A DNA stretch of 64,000 nt from Methanoregula sp. (GTDB taxonomy: Archaea > Halobacteriota > Methanomicrobia > Methanomicrobiales > Methanospirillaceae). Position 1 is the first letter of the stretch. Each line of letters opens with the position of its first letter. Below the pieces are notes generated by a model. That model searched no databases and was not told where the DNA came from. It saw only the letters and a list, made by a program, of their open reading frames with translations. This document shows, piece after piece, positions 51,221 through 60,046 of this stretch. The position numbers were made by a program, and so were the translations under genes. The stretch spans positions 1-64,000 of the forward strand of contig NZ_JALOCH010000002.1 of the NCBI RefSeq assembly GCF_023227875.1, in the 5' to 3' direction.

Positions 51221-52471
51221 ATGACAGCGACAATCGTAGAGAAGATCTTCTCACGGAAGTGTGGCAGCGATATACGGGCAGGCGAAGTGGTCATGGCCCC
51301 TCTTGACGGGGCGATGATCCATGACATCACCGGCCCGCTTGCCATCCAGAAGTTCTACGAGATGGGCGGAAAGAAGGTCTTTGACCCGAAGCGTATCATC
51401 ATGCTCTTTGACCACCAGATCCCTGCGGACTCCATTGAGGCTGCAAACAACCATATCTACATGCGGAAGTTTGCCGCGGAGCAGGATATCCATAACTACG
51501 ATATCAACGAGGGTGTCTGTCACCAGGTCACTATTGAAAAAGGGCGTGCAGCACCGGGCGAGATCGTGGTGGGTGCGGATTCCCACACCTGCATGTACGG
51601 CGCAACCGGGGCATTTGCTACCGGTATCGGGTCGACCGACATGGGGTTTGCCTTAAAGTTTGGCGCCCTCTACTTCAAGGTGCCCGAAACAATCCGTGCT
51701 GATGTGTCCGGCAGGTTCCCAAAAAGGGTTGGGGCAAAAGACCTGATCCTCTCGATTGCGGCGGATATCGGCGCCGATGGCGCGACCTACAAGGCGATCG
51801 AATTTACCGGAAAGACCGTCAGGAAACTGGACATGCCGGGCAGAATGACGCTGTGCAACATGGCGATCGAAATGGGTGGGAAAGCAGGCATTGTCGCACC
51901 GGACAAGATCACATGGGAGTACATGAAGGGCAGGCGGAAGATGAAACCCTTCGAGCTTGACAGCGACGAGGGCGCGAAGTTTGCCGGGAAACGTTCCTAC
52001 GATGTCTCGGACCTTGAACCCCAGGTGGCTGTTCCGCACAACGTCGACACCGGAGTCCCGGTCAGTAAGGTGGCGGGAACACATGTCGACCAGGTCTTCA
52101 TAGGTTCCTGCACGAACGGACGTTTCGAGGATTTGAAAGAAGCAGCTGAAGTGCTGGGCAAGAATAAGTTCAACCCGAAGATCCGGGTCCTCATCATCCC
52201 GGCATCCCGGGACGAGTACCTGAAAACCTTAAAAGCCGGGCTCATCGAAAAGTTCGTGAAGGCAGGCGCACTCGTCGAGGCGCCCTGCTGCGGGCCATGC
52301 ATGGGCGGGTCATTCGGCCTCATCGCCCCCGGCGAGGTCTCACTCTCGACCTCGAACCGGAACTTCAAGGGCCGTCAGGGCAGCACAGACGGCAAGGTCT
52401 ACCTCTGCTCCCCGGCAACGGCAGCGGCAAGCGCAATCACGGGCGAGATCACCGACCCGAGGGAGGTGTGA
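51221..52471 (+). CDS. aconitase-family large subunit (LeuC/HacA/AksD)
   Basis: A 416-residue large subunit of isopropylmalate isomerase or homoaconitase, used in leucine or coenzyme B synthesis. Fe-S cysteines are in GSCTNGR and CCGPCMGGS; ADSHTCMYGATGAFATGIGS is the active-site loop. The small subunit follows after three bases and the dehydrogenase overlaps that. Methanogens usually carry two such pairs, and sequence alone does not say which one this is. Confidence 0.9.
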   Translation: MTATIVEKIFSRKCGSDIRAGEVVMAPLDGAMIHDITGPLAIQKFYEMGGKKVFDPKRIIMLFDHQIPADSIEAANNHIYMRKFAAEQDIHNYDINEGVCHQVTIEKGRAAPGEIVVGADSHTCMYGATGAFATGIGSTDMGFALKFGALYFKVPETIRADVSGRFPKRVGAKDLILSIAADIGADGATYKAIEFTGKTVRKLDMPGRMTLCNMAIEMGGKAGIVAPDKITWEYMKGRRKMKPFELDSDEGAKFAGKRSYDVSDLEPQVAVPHNVDTGVPVSKVAGTHVDQVFIGSCTNGRFEDLKEAAEVLGKNKFNPKIRVLIIPASRDEYLKTLKAGLIEKFVKAGALVEAPCCGPCMGGSFGLIAPGEVSLSTSNRNFKGRQGSTDGKVYLCSPATAAASAITGEITDPREV

Positions 52472-52474
52472 ACA

Positions 52475-53029
52475 ATGGCTGCAAAGAAAACGGTGCCGGT
52501 CAAGAAAGTAGTTCTTGAAAAAAGCCCTGGATTAGCAACCGGGCGGGTCTGGAAGTTTGGCGATAATATCGATACCGATGCCATCATCCCGGGCCGGTTC
52601 CTCACCATCAACAACCCGGACGAGCTTGCGAAGCACGCCTTCGAGGGGACGCGGGACGAGTTTGCGAAGAAGGTGCAGGAAGGCGATGTCATTGTCGGAG
52701 GCCGGAACTTCGGTTGCGGTTCCTCACGCGAACATGCCCCGCTCGCCCTGATGGGTGCCGGCGTGAAAGTGGTAGTGGCAGGCTCGTTTGCCCGTATCTT
52801 CTTCCGTAACTCGATCAACGTGGGAGTGCTTCCGGTGGTCTGCCCGGATGCGGACAAGATCGCCGATGGCGTAAAAATTACCCTGAAACTCAAGGAAGGA
52901 TTCCTTGAAGCAGACGGGAAGAAGTATGCAATCGAGCCGGTGCCGGTGTTCATGCAGGGCATCATCGATGCCGGAGGGCTCGTGGAATATGCGAAGTCAC
53001 TAAAGGAGGTTCCGGCATGTACAAGATAG
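52475..53029 (+). CDS. aconitase-family small subunit (LeuD/HacB/AksE)
   Basis: A 184-residue small subunit that supplies the swivelling domain. It has NFGCGSSREHAP and SFARIFFRNSINVG. The specificity loop reads GRFLTINNP. In M. jannaschii the homoaconitase subunit has YLRT here and the isopropylmalate one YLVY, as I recall; this one fits neither exactly, but its surroundings (GRVWKFGDNIDTDAI) look more LeuD-like. There is a basic N-terminal extension of about 20 residues. It ends 13 bases inside the next gene. Confidence 0.88.
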   Translation: MAAKKTVPVKKVVLEKSPGLATGRVWKFGDNIDTDAIIPGRFLTINNPDELAKHAFEGTRDEFAKKVQEGDVIVGGRNFGCGSSREHAPLALMGAGVKVVVAGSFARIFFRNSINVGVLPVVCPDADKIADGVKITLKLKEGFLEADGKKYAIEPVPVFMQGIIDAGGLVEYAKSLKEVPACTR

Positions 53030-54138
53030 CGTCAATCGGTGGCGACGGGATCGGCCCGGAGATCGTGGCCGAGGGAAAGAAGGTACTCGAGGCAGCGGGA
53101 GAGAAGTATAACTTCGATATCCAGTGGACGGACTTTGATATCGGGGCTGACCGCTACCTTGCAACGAAGAACCTGGTCACCGAGGATGATTTAAAGGAAC
53201 TTAAAAAGTTCAAGGCAATTTATTTCGGCGCGATTGGCGATGAGCGGGTAAAGCCCAGCGTGCTGGAAAAAGGGATCCTCCTTGCCCTCCGTTTCCACTT
53301 CGACCAGTACGTGAACCTCCGGCCCATCAAGCTCCTCAAAGGCGTCGAGACCCCGCTTGCCGGGAAAGGCCCAAAGGATATTGACTTCATAGTCGTCAGG
53401 GAGAATACTGAAGACTTCTATGTCGGTATCGGATCCAGGTTTAAGAAGCACCAGAAGATCGAGCTCGATGTAGTCCGTGACCTCTACAATGTGAAATTCG
53501 GGCTGGACGTGGAGAGCGATGCCGAAGAGATCGCGTACCAGATCGGCGTCATCACCCGCGAAGGTTCCCGCAGGGTCCAGACCTATGCCTTCGACATGGC
53601 AATGCAGCGGAAGAAGAAACTCACATCGGTTGACAAGGCAAATGTACTCTCTGATGTGTACGGCCTCTGGCGGGACGTCTTTTTGGACACCGCAAAGAAA
53701 TACCCTGATGTCACTACCGAGTTCAACTTCGTTGACGCCATCACCATGTGGTTTGTCAAGAACCCTGAGTGGTTCGATGTCGTGGTCACGCCCAACATGT
53801 TCGGGGACATCATCACCGACCTCGGCGCCATGATCCAGGGCGGGCTCGGCCTTGCCCCGGGGGGCAATATCAACCCGAAAGGCACCTCGATGTTCGAACC
53901 GATCCACGGCTCCGCCCCGAAGTATAAGGGTATGGGCGTGGCAAACCCCATCGCCACCATCTGGGCCGGATCGCTCCTGCTCGACCACATCGGGGAACAC
54001 GAGGCTGCGGATGCAGTTGTCCGGGCCATCGAGAGGAGCATCAAAGACGGCGTTGTAACAAAGGACCTTGGCGGAAAGGCCGTCAGCACATCAAAGGCCG
54101 GCTCATATATCGCCGACTGCGTGAAGAAAGGAAAATAA
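53017..54138 (+). CDS. isopropylmalate/homoisocitrate dehydrogenase
   Basis: A 373-residue beta-decarboxylating dehydrogenase (LeuB/AksF type), probably NAD(P)-dependent. It starts IASIGGDGIGPEIV; substrate-binding Arg residues occur in VNLRPIKLL and RENTEDFYVGIGSR; Asp ligands are in VVTPNMFGDIITDLGAM; HGSAPKYKG is the cofactor loop. It completes a three-gene unit with the isomerase subunits. Either leucine or coenzyme B 2-oxoacid elongation is served. Confidence 0.9.
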   Translation: MYKIASIGGDGIGPEIVAEGKKVLEAAGEKYNFDIQWTDFDIGADRYLATKNLVTEDDLKELKKFKAIYFGAIGDERVKPSVLEKGILLALRFHFDQYVNLRPIKLLKGVETPLAGKGPKDIDFIVVRENTEDFYVGIGSRFKKHQKIELDVVRDLYNVKFGLDVESDAEEIAYQIGVITREGSRRVQTYAFDMAMQRKKKLTSVDKANVLSDVYGLWRDVFLDTAKKYPDVTTEFNFVDAITMWFVKNPEWFDVVVTPNMFGDIITDLGAMIQGGLGLAPGGNINPKGTSMFEPIHGSAPKYKGMGVANPIATIWAGSLLLDHIGEHEAADAVVRAIERSIKDGVVTKDLGGKAVSTSKAGSYIADCVKKGK

Positions 54139-54164
54139 TTCTTTTTTATCCCGTTTCCCGGTCG

Positions 54165-54794
54165 TTACCGGATAATACGTTCCACGCTGAAAAAGACAAC
54201 GGGGAGCGTCATGTAGATCGCCGTACTCCAGGTGCTGCCTGCAAGTGCGAGAAGGATCCCGGCAAGAGATACCGCAGGGACGACAAGGTTCCGGGAACTG
54301 ATTTTCCTGATATATGCCGGTTTCAGCGTGGGTTCAGTGAGCCGGTGATCGCCCGTTGCGTACCACCACTGGGCGGACAGTCCTATACCGATTGCCAGGA
54401 GGTTTGCCTCAAACACCATGGCACCGACCGGCACATTGGAAAAATCACCGGAGAACGAGGTTGAAAACGGGAGCAGGGCAACAAACATGAGGGTCACAAG
54501 ATTGATCCAGGTGAAGACGGTATCAAGGGTCTTTACCGAGTGGAACTGCATATGCTGGCTGAGCCAGAATGCCCCGAGGATCAGGAACGCAAGAACATAG
54601 TGAAGGAAATCGGAATGGAGGGCAAGGAGCGTCTGTAGTGCATAGGCATTTGATGAGACCAGGGTTGTCTTATCCGGCAGGTCCAGGCCGATGACAAGGA
54701 GTGTCATCGCAAACGCAAAGATGCCGTCGGAAAGCGCTTCCAGCCTGCCTTTCGTGAGATGGGATTCGTTACTCCTCTCCGTTTCTTCAGTCAT
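54165..54794 (-). CDS. TMEM175/DUF1211-like potassium channel
   Basis: A 209-residue membrane protein with six predicted helices. GRLEALSDGIFAFAMTLLVI is the signature of the TMEM175 (DUF1211) family, whose prokaryotic members are leaky K+ channels; LSDGIFAFAM holds the conserved Ser-Asp. It is convergent with the dehydrogenase gene and upstream of a PAS protein on the same strand orientation. Confidence 0.85.
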   Translation of the reverse strand: MTEETERSNESHLTKGRLEALSDGIFAFAMTLLVIGLDLPDKTTLVSSNAYALQTLLALHSDFLHYVLAFLILGAFWLSQHMQFHSVKTLDTVFTWINLVTLMFVALLPFSTSFSGDFSNVPVGAMVFEANLLAIGIGLSAQWWYATGDHRLTEPTLKPAYIRKISSRNLVVPAVSLAGILLALAGSTWSTAIYMTLPVVFFSVERIIR

Positions 54795-54879
54795 GTTATC
54801 CTTCTCCGTAACTGGATTCTCCCGATCATCCTGCTCGTGTCCTTATCCGGCCCCGTATCGTCCCGGCAGGCCGGGATCG

Positions 54880-55818
54880 TTATTTTACGTTTTCCGACGC
54901 CACCGATGATTCATACTGATCGTCATCCCCGTTCAGGGACTTCGATATGATGGACCGGAAATACCCAAAGGGCCCCTTTGCCTGCCGTCCGCCGACACGT
55001 GCCCGGTATTCACTGACCGTCTGGTCGCCGGAAACATCCGTGATGAGGAATTCTGCCTCGGCCTGGCCTTCCTCGACAGCCATCCTGTCGGTGACATCCG
55101 TCATCGACCCGACAATCGCGATGGTCTTCCCGTTCTTCACTACCGGCACCTCGTTCACTTCCACCCAGCACTTCTTGCCGCCGCGGGCTGCCATTTCCAG
55201 GCGGTAGGGGGGCTCTCTCTTACCGGAGGCAACCGCCCGGATCGTCCGTTCAAGGCCGGATGCATTCAGGGGATGATCGGTGAGGTAATCGGTCCAGGTC
55301 CGTTTCCCTTCTCCCGGACGGCAGCCGAGCAGGGTGCGGATCCTCGGGCTGACAAAGACCATTACGTGTTCTGTCGTATGGGAGTAATACATCGGGGCAC
55401 CGCTTTCAAGGACGAGCATCAGTTCCTGGTCGCGCTTCCGTATCGCTTTCTGCTCGTTCTTGATCGGCGTGATGTCCCTGCCGGTTGCGACAACAGAAAC
55501 GACCTTTTTGTCATCCTCAAGAACGGACTTCGCCGACCAGCTGATGCAGCGCATCCCTTTATTTGTCTGCAGCCACTGTTCGACAACACAGGCATACGGG
55601 GGGCGGAACAGTTTGGTCATCTGCGTAGCGATGACATCAGCGTAACGTTCATCGGTCACCGGCATAAAGATGCTGCCGGACAATTCTTCCCGGGTTTTAC
55701 CGATAATCTCGCAATAGGCCTTGTTGACGAAAAGGAGACGGCCTTCAAGGTTAAACCTGACGATAAGATCCTGCTGGTTCTCCACAAGATCCCGGTATTC
55801 CATATCCGAGGTATCCAT
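54880..55818 (-). CDS. PAS-domain sensor protein without kinase
   Basis: A 312-residue protein with two PAS domains: residues about 5-115 (DLIVRFNLEGRLLFVNKAYC, ATGRDITPIK) and about 125-240 (FVSPRIRTLLGCRPGEG, IVGSMTDVTDR). The final 70 residues carry no kinase or output domain that I recognise. It may be a one-component sensor or a partner of a separate kinase. No signal peptide or membrane segment, so cytosolic. Confidence 0.8.
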   Translation of the reverse strand: MDTSDMEYRDLVENQQDLIVRFNLEGRLLFVNKAYCEIIGKTREELSGSIFMPVTDERYADVIATQMTKLFRPPYACVVEQWLQTNKGMRCISWSAKSVLEDDKKVVSVVATGRDITPIKNEQKAIRKRDQELMLVLESGAPMYYSHTTEHVMVFVSPRIRTLLGCRPGEGKRTWTDYLTDHPLNASGLERTIRAVASGKREPPYRLEMAARGGKKCWVEVNEVPVVKNGKTIAIVGSMTDVTDRMAVEEGQAEAEFLITDVSGDQTVSEYRARVGGRQAKGPFGYFRSIISKSLNGDDDQYESSVASENVK

Positions 55819-56001
55819 TTCTGACCGCCATTACCAGTGCCGGTTCACTCCTGTAGTATGATAGTATAAGGGGGAGTGTGCTCTGCTTATGATCATCTGT
55901 TTTGGAACTATTAATGTTGCACGATACTGACGAAAAAAGAGGGATCGGGACCTGCCTTGTGAGGGGAGGGGCAGGTGAGGGAAAGTGCAATAGCCACGGG
56001 T

Positions 56002-56412
56002 TCAGACAGCCGCACTGATCGTCTGCTGGCCTTCTGCTGCCCTGCGGAACCTGGCTGCAGGGGTCTCCGGTATCTTTACAATCGCAACGGAACGCTCCTT
56101 TCCGTAGATCACGGCACGGAGCAGGGAGAGGGAGAGGGTGAAATTCCCGGCCTCGAACAGGTCGATATTCAGGGCTTTTCCTGACGCAGAGACATGGGCA
56201 AGGCCCCGGGTCAGGCCGAGGTACTCATTCCAGTTACGGGTGAGTTCCTCGACCTGCACGTACATACGTCCCGAGACCGCTTTCACGAGATCGGATTTCC
56301 GGATCGCATACCGGTTGCCGAGAATATGCAGTTCAACAATATCATGCAATACGCCCTCGCCGTCAAGGGCCTGTGCCCTTGTCTGCTGGAGATATCCTGC
56401 TTTTTCCATCAT
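56002..56412 (-). CDS. hypothetical protein downstream of nitrogenase-like operon
   Basis: A 136-residue soluble protein of unknown family. It has an alternation of short beta-strands (VELHILGNRYAIRKSDLVKA) and an Arg/Ala-rich C-terminal helix. No metal-binding motif, signal peptide or membrane helix. It lies 120 bases after the NifK-like gene in the same direction and may or may not be part of that operon. ATG 56412 and 56409 are both possible. Confidence 0.5.
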   Translation of the reverse strand: MMEKAGYLQQTRAQALDGEGVLHDIVELHILGNRYAIRKSDLVKAVSGRMYVQVEELTRNWNEYLGLTRGLAHVSASGKALNIDLFEAGNFTLSLSLLRAVIYGKERSVAIVKIPETPAARFRRAAEGQQTISAAV

Positions 56413-56532
56413 ACACGACCACCTTCTGTCGTATACTGGCGTTGCCGCAGAGAGTATATAATCCCGGGGCGTGGGCGGGGTGAAAGTGATAGACCCGCAG
56501 GTATGGGAGTAATTACTGGCAGAATGACCGTA

Positions 56533-57654
56533 TCAGGGCCGTTTGTCGATACAAGCGTTCAGGACATGTTCTACAAAGGAGAGCGTGCCATTGATGCCGG
56601 CAAGCGGTGTCGGGTAGAGCCGGACCTGACCACGCAGGGGAGGGATGAGACCCACAAACGCAGCATTGCCAGCTACCGAACGTTCAAACGATGAGCCCAC
56701 AACCAGATCGGGGTTGTGGGTATGGATGAGATCCTGTACCTTCGAAAGACTCGTTGCTTCGATCATAGGGACGGGAGAATCCCCCGCCACATTACGGGTA
56801 CCGATACAACAGATCTCGGCATCCAGATAGCGCGTGAGGGTCTCTGCAGCAAACCGGGCATAGGAACTACCGGCAAAGATTGCGGTGGACGGCGGATCGT
56901 ACCGGTGCAGGAATTTGTCACACGCCTGTACAACCCGCTCCTCCTGTGCATCCAGTTCCGTAAAGACCGGCCTGCAATCCGATCCTTCTATTACCTCATC
57001 GATTCGTGTGAACGAAGAGCGGATCTGGTCAAACCCCAGCATTCCCCCGAGGGATTGCCCGACACCGGAAGAGAAATCCTCATTGGTCCCAAGGGTATAT
57101 GCCGCCGCATGATGCACGCGTTCGAGCCGGTCCTTTGAGAAGATGGTTCCTACCGGGACAGAAGCCATTGCACAGAGTCGTTGTGTCTCCAGTACATTCC
57201 CGCAATAAAACGGGTCGAACCGGCAGACGCCATCGATGTTCACACCGGACGTTGCAGGATCCACTGAAGGGGCAAGCATCGCAAGAGCCTTTCTGTACCC
57301 GGTCTCGATATCACCGGAAAACCCCGGGCTGTCCACGAGCAGGACATCGTGCTCCTCAAGCATGGACCGGATATCCTCTCCAAGAATGGCAGGAACACAG
57401 GTGGTGATCACGGCTATTCTCTTTCCGCTGCCGGAGAGGTTGCCAATCACTTCCCGGAGCCGGTCCTCCGATCCGAAGATGATCTCCTTTTCGAGGATGA
57501 ACGTTCCCTCTAACGGGGCATGAAGCAGTGTGGTGGGATAATAATAGCACCCGCTGGACCCATGGATCACAACCGTAATACCGTCAAACCCGGCGAGACA
57601 GGAAGCCGCACCGGTCATGGCACAGGGCCAGAGCGGATTGTCACACTCAGGCAT
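56533..57654 (-). CDS. NifK/NifN-like nitrogenase component 1 subunit
   Basis: A 373-residue protein of the oxidoreductase/nitrogenase component 1 family. Three cysteines match the P-cluster positions: Cys11 (PLWPCAMTG), Cys36 (HGSSGCYYY) and Cys86 (ITTCVPAILGEDI). It is shorter than NifK (over 450 residues). I start it at ATG 57654, which lies inside the end of the NifD-like gene; the longer frame is only shadow. Together with the genes at 57647 and 58701 it forms an HDK nitrogenase-like unit. Substrate unknown. Confidence 0.85.
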   Translation of the reverse strand: MPECDNPLWPCAMTGAASCLAGFDGITVVIHGSSGCYYYPTTLLHAPLEGTFILEKEIIFGSEDRLREVIGNLSGSGKRIAVITTCVPAILGEDIRSMLEEHDVLLVDSPGFSGDIETGYRKALAMLAPSVDPATSGVNIDGVCRFDPFYCGNVLETQRLCAMASVPVGTIFSKDRLERVHHAAAYTLGTNEDFSSGVGQSLGGMLGFDQIRSSFTRIDEVIEGSDCRPVFTELDAQEERVVQACDKFLHRYDPPSTAIFAGSSYARFAAETLTRYLDAEICCIGTRNVAGDSPVPMIEATSLSKVQDLIHTHNPDLVVGSSFERSVAGNAAFVGLIPPLRGQVRLYPTPLAGINGTLSFVEHVLNACIDKRP

Positions 57655-58735
57655 GGATCGCCCGCCTCCAGCGGTGGAGCATCCGCCGCGTCCCGGCAGT
57701 CCCGATTGCGGACCCGACCGGAAGGCTGATACCATTCCCATCAGAACTGACAGGAAGACGCAGTCTCGCGGCCAGTTCTCCGGCAGCCTGGATCTCCTCC
57801 ACACGATCCAGAACCGCGGCCAGTTCCTCGGTAGCCGGGATCTCCTTAACACAAGGCAGGGTGTGGTCAAGTGAGACCGGCTTGTTCGAAAGGTCAGAAA
57901 AGCCGGCAATCATCTCTTCCTGCCGCACGCATTCCCCGGAAACGGCCTCCTGCCCGTCAATACCGCAGGCACCGGCAACTGTCCTGATAAACGAGAGCGT
58001 GCCGGAAAGCCCATGGGGGAACGATGGGATATAGGGGGTGCCGAACTGTTCCTTCAGCACCTCTCCGACCGGCACAAGCGAAGGGCTCCGGAGAATATTG
58101 AGCCGGGCCGCCCCAAGCAGGGAGAGCTGGCTGAATGTGGTATCGTGGACAAAATGCAGGTTCACATTCAGCCCAAGCAGGGAAAGCAGGCGGGAGATCT
58201 CCGCAGAGTTCTCACGGACTTCATATTCAAGGTTCATCTCCCCAATGAGATTGATCCCTCCGGTCGCGGGGCATGGCTCTGCTATGCCCGCAAGGGCAAT
58301 GAGGGCATTATTCATCCCGTCCTGAAATGACCCCCCGAGAAAACCCGCGGTTGGGATGGGAATAACCGGAACACCGTATTCTTCCGCACAAATCCAACAG
58401 GTATCATCTCCGATGGTGTCCACGATACAGGTAGAGAGCACAAAAATGGCACTGACATCCCGTCCCGCTGCATGACGGATGGTTGAACGGAGTGCCTCTT
58501 CCCCGCCGAAAATAATCTCGCTCTCCCCGAGGGCTGTTGAGATCAGGGACGGCATGACCATCCGATCGTCATCCAGGCAGATCGCATGCAGCAAAGATGC
58601 GTTATGATGACTACACCCTTTGGGGCCGTGCACAACCGTGACCGTGTCGCGGATATGGGAGGTCACCGATATGGCCCCGGTAAGGGTACAGCCTCCGAGC
58701 CTAGAAGAATTCACGGGCAAGGGATTCAAGCTCAT
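57647..58735 (-). CDS. NifD/NifE-like nitrogenase component 1 subunit
   Basis: A 362-residue component 1 protein. Cys16 (LGGCTLTGA), Cys41 (VHGPKGCSHHN) and Cys103 (LSTCIVDTIGDD) are at P-cluster positions. The FeMo-cofactor ligands of NifD are not evident, and the last 70 residues are a low-conservation Arg/Ala-rich tail. It overlaps the NifH-like gene at its start and the NifK-like gene at its end, showing close coupling. It is probably the partner of 56533 in a heteromeric complex. ATG 58735 chosen over TTG 58744. Confidence 0.85.
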   Translation of the reverse strand: MSLNPLPVNSSRLGGCTLTGAISVTSHIRDTVTVVHGPKGCSHHNASLLHAICLDDDRMVMPSLISTALGESEIIFGGEEALRSTIRHAAGRDVSAIFVLSTCIVDTIGDDTCWICAEEYGVPVIPIPTAGFLGGSFQDGMNNALIALAGIAEPCPATGGINLIGEMNLEYEVRENSAEISRLLSLLGLNVNLHFVHDTTFSQLSLLGAARLNILRSPSLVPVGEVLKEQFGTPYIPSFPHGLSGTLSFIRTVAGACGIDGQEAVSGECVRQEEMIAGFSDLSNKPVSLDHTLPCVKEIPATEELAAVLDRVEEIQAAGELAARLRLPVSSDGNGISLPVGSAIGTAGTRRMLHRWRRAIHA

Positions 58736-59513
58736 CGATCTCAAGGGGGGTGGGGATGGTCAGCCGGGTATTTTCCATGATGCGCTCTGCAAGGGAGCGG
58801 TAGTGGTCCGCCTGGACCGAGTCCGGGCGGTATTCGATCACGGTCTGCCGGTTCACCTCGGCTTCCTGCACGATATGGTCGCGGGGGATATACTTCACCA
58901 TGGCACTGTTCACCCGGCGGGCGAACTCGGTCACCAGTTCTTCTTCACGCGGCTGGCCTTTTGCATTGCAGATCACACCGGCAAGCCGGCACTTGCTCTT
59001 CACCCGGGACGAGAGCCGCTGGACAGCCTTGCAGATATTGTTGGCTGCGTACAGGGACATCAGTTCCCCGGACGTGACAAGGTAGATCTCCTGTGCATAG
59101 CCTTCCCGCATAGGCATTGCAAACCCGCCGCAGACCACGTCCCCGAGCACATCGTAGACAATGACGTCGCCTTCAAGGGCCCCGAACTTTTCGAGCAGCT
59201 GGAAGGTAGCGATGATACCGCGTCCCGCACAGCCGACACCGGGCTCGGGCCCTCCCGCTTCCACGCAGCGGACACCGTTGTAACCGGTAAAGACTACATC
59301 AGAGAGTGAGACTCCCTCATTGCCACGTTCCCGTACAAGATCCATGACGGTCGGGATGAACCGGCCCTGCATCAGCATCCGGGTGCTGTCCCGCTTGGGG
59401 TCGCAGCCGATCTGCATGACCGAGATTCCCCTGCCGGAGAGTGCGGCCGAGAGGTTGGCCGAAGTGGTGGACTTCCCGATCCCGCCTTTCCCGTACAGGG
59501 CGATCTGCTTCAT
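58701..59513 (-). CDS. NifH-like ATP-dependent electron donor
   Basis: A 270-residue Fe protein of the NifH/BchL/CfbC family. The P-loop is GKGGIGKSTT (residues 8-17); Cys95 (GVGCAGRG) and Cys128 (DVVCGGFAMP) would bind the bridging 4Fe-4S cluster of the homodimer. It starts at ATG 59513, first in the operon. It should pass electrons to the D/K-like proteins. CfbC of F430 synthesis is similar in size but is normally paired with one CfbD only. Confidence 0.92.
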   Translation of the reverse strand: MKQIALYGKGGIGKSTTSANLSAALSGRGISVMQIGCDPKRDSTRMLMQGRFIPTVMDLVRERGNEGVSLSDVVFTGYNGVRCVEAGGPEPGVGCAGRGIIATFQLLEKFGALEGDVIVYDVLGDVVCGGFAMPMREGYAQEIYLVTSGELMSLYAANNICKAVQRLSSRVKSKCRLAGVICNAKGQPREEELVTEFARRVNSAMVKYIPRDHIVQEAEVNRQTVIEYRPDSVQADHYRSLAERIMENTRLTIPTPLEIDELESLAREFF

Positions 59514-59674
59514 TGTCGTACTATGGGGCGGCAATTTATATTAGACCTCCTGATGTTAACAAAAGTACACTTGCGTTGGACCGGCATATCACGGCAGGAC
59601 AATGAACGGACCGCCTCCATAACCGGAAAAATCAGAGGATATTTAGCGGGAGCAGGGACAATGATCGCAGAACC

Positions 59675-59962
59675 ATGGAATACCTGCAGACGCTCTTCAG
59701 ATTCATTGCAGGAGGGAGCATCATTGTCGGGGTAACGTACCTGGCACAGCAGGTGAACCCGAAATACGGGGGCATCCTTGCAGCGGCACCCATCATCACC
59801 ACCATTGCACTTCTCTTCACCTATAATGAAGTCGGAAGGACCGCCACACAGCAGCTGGTCCTCGGGACATTCTTCTTCGCCATCCCTTCGGTTATCTTCA
59901 TCATATCCCTGTACCTCCTCACGAACCGGCTGTGCTTTCTGGAAAGCCCCGGCGGGGCATAG
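59675..59962 (+). CDS. small membrane protein, DUF3147/GlpM-like
   Basis: A 95-residue protein with three hydrophobic helices (about residues 6-24, 32-50 and 60-83). RFIAGGSIIVGVTYLAQQVN and YGGILAAAPIITTIAL fit the DUF3147/GlpM-like group of unknown function. It is divergent from the nitrogenase-like operon and convergent with trkH. Confidence 0.65.
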   Translation: MEYLQTLFRFIAGGSIIVGVTYLAQQVNPKYGGILAAAPIITTIALLFTYNEVGRTATQQLVLGTFFFAIPSVIFIISLYLLTNRLCFLESPGGA

Positions 59963-60046
59963 GGCATCTGGATCATGTCTGTGGTTCTCATCAGCCGGTC
60001 CATACCCGTCGTATAACAGGGTGTTCGGACGAGAGGACGAGAGAGA

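Noticed and set aside
53191..54000. A 269-codon frame antisense to the dehydrogenase
   Set aside because: Composition follows the reverse complement of a conserved gene; no domain seen.
58701..59513. Calling the NifH-like protein CfbC of F430 synthesis
   Set aside because: The size fits, but it is followed by two different component 1 genes rather than a single cfbD, and no other cfb gene is near; left as nitrogenase-like.
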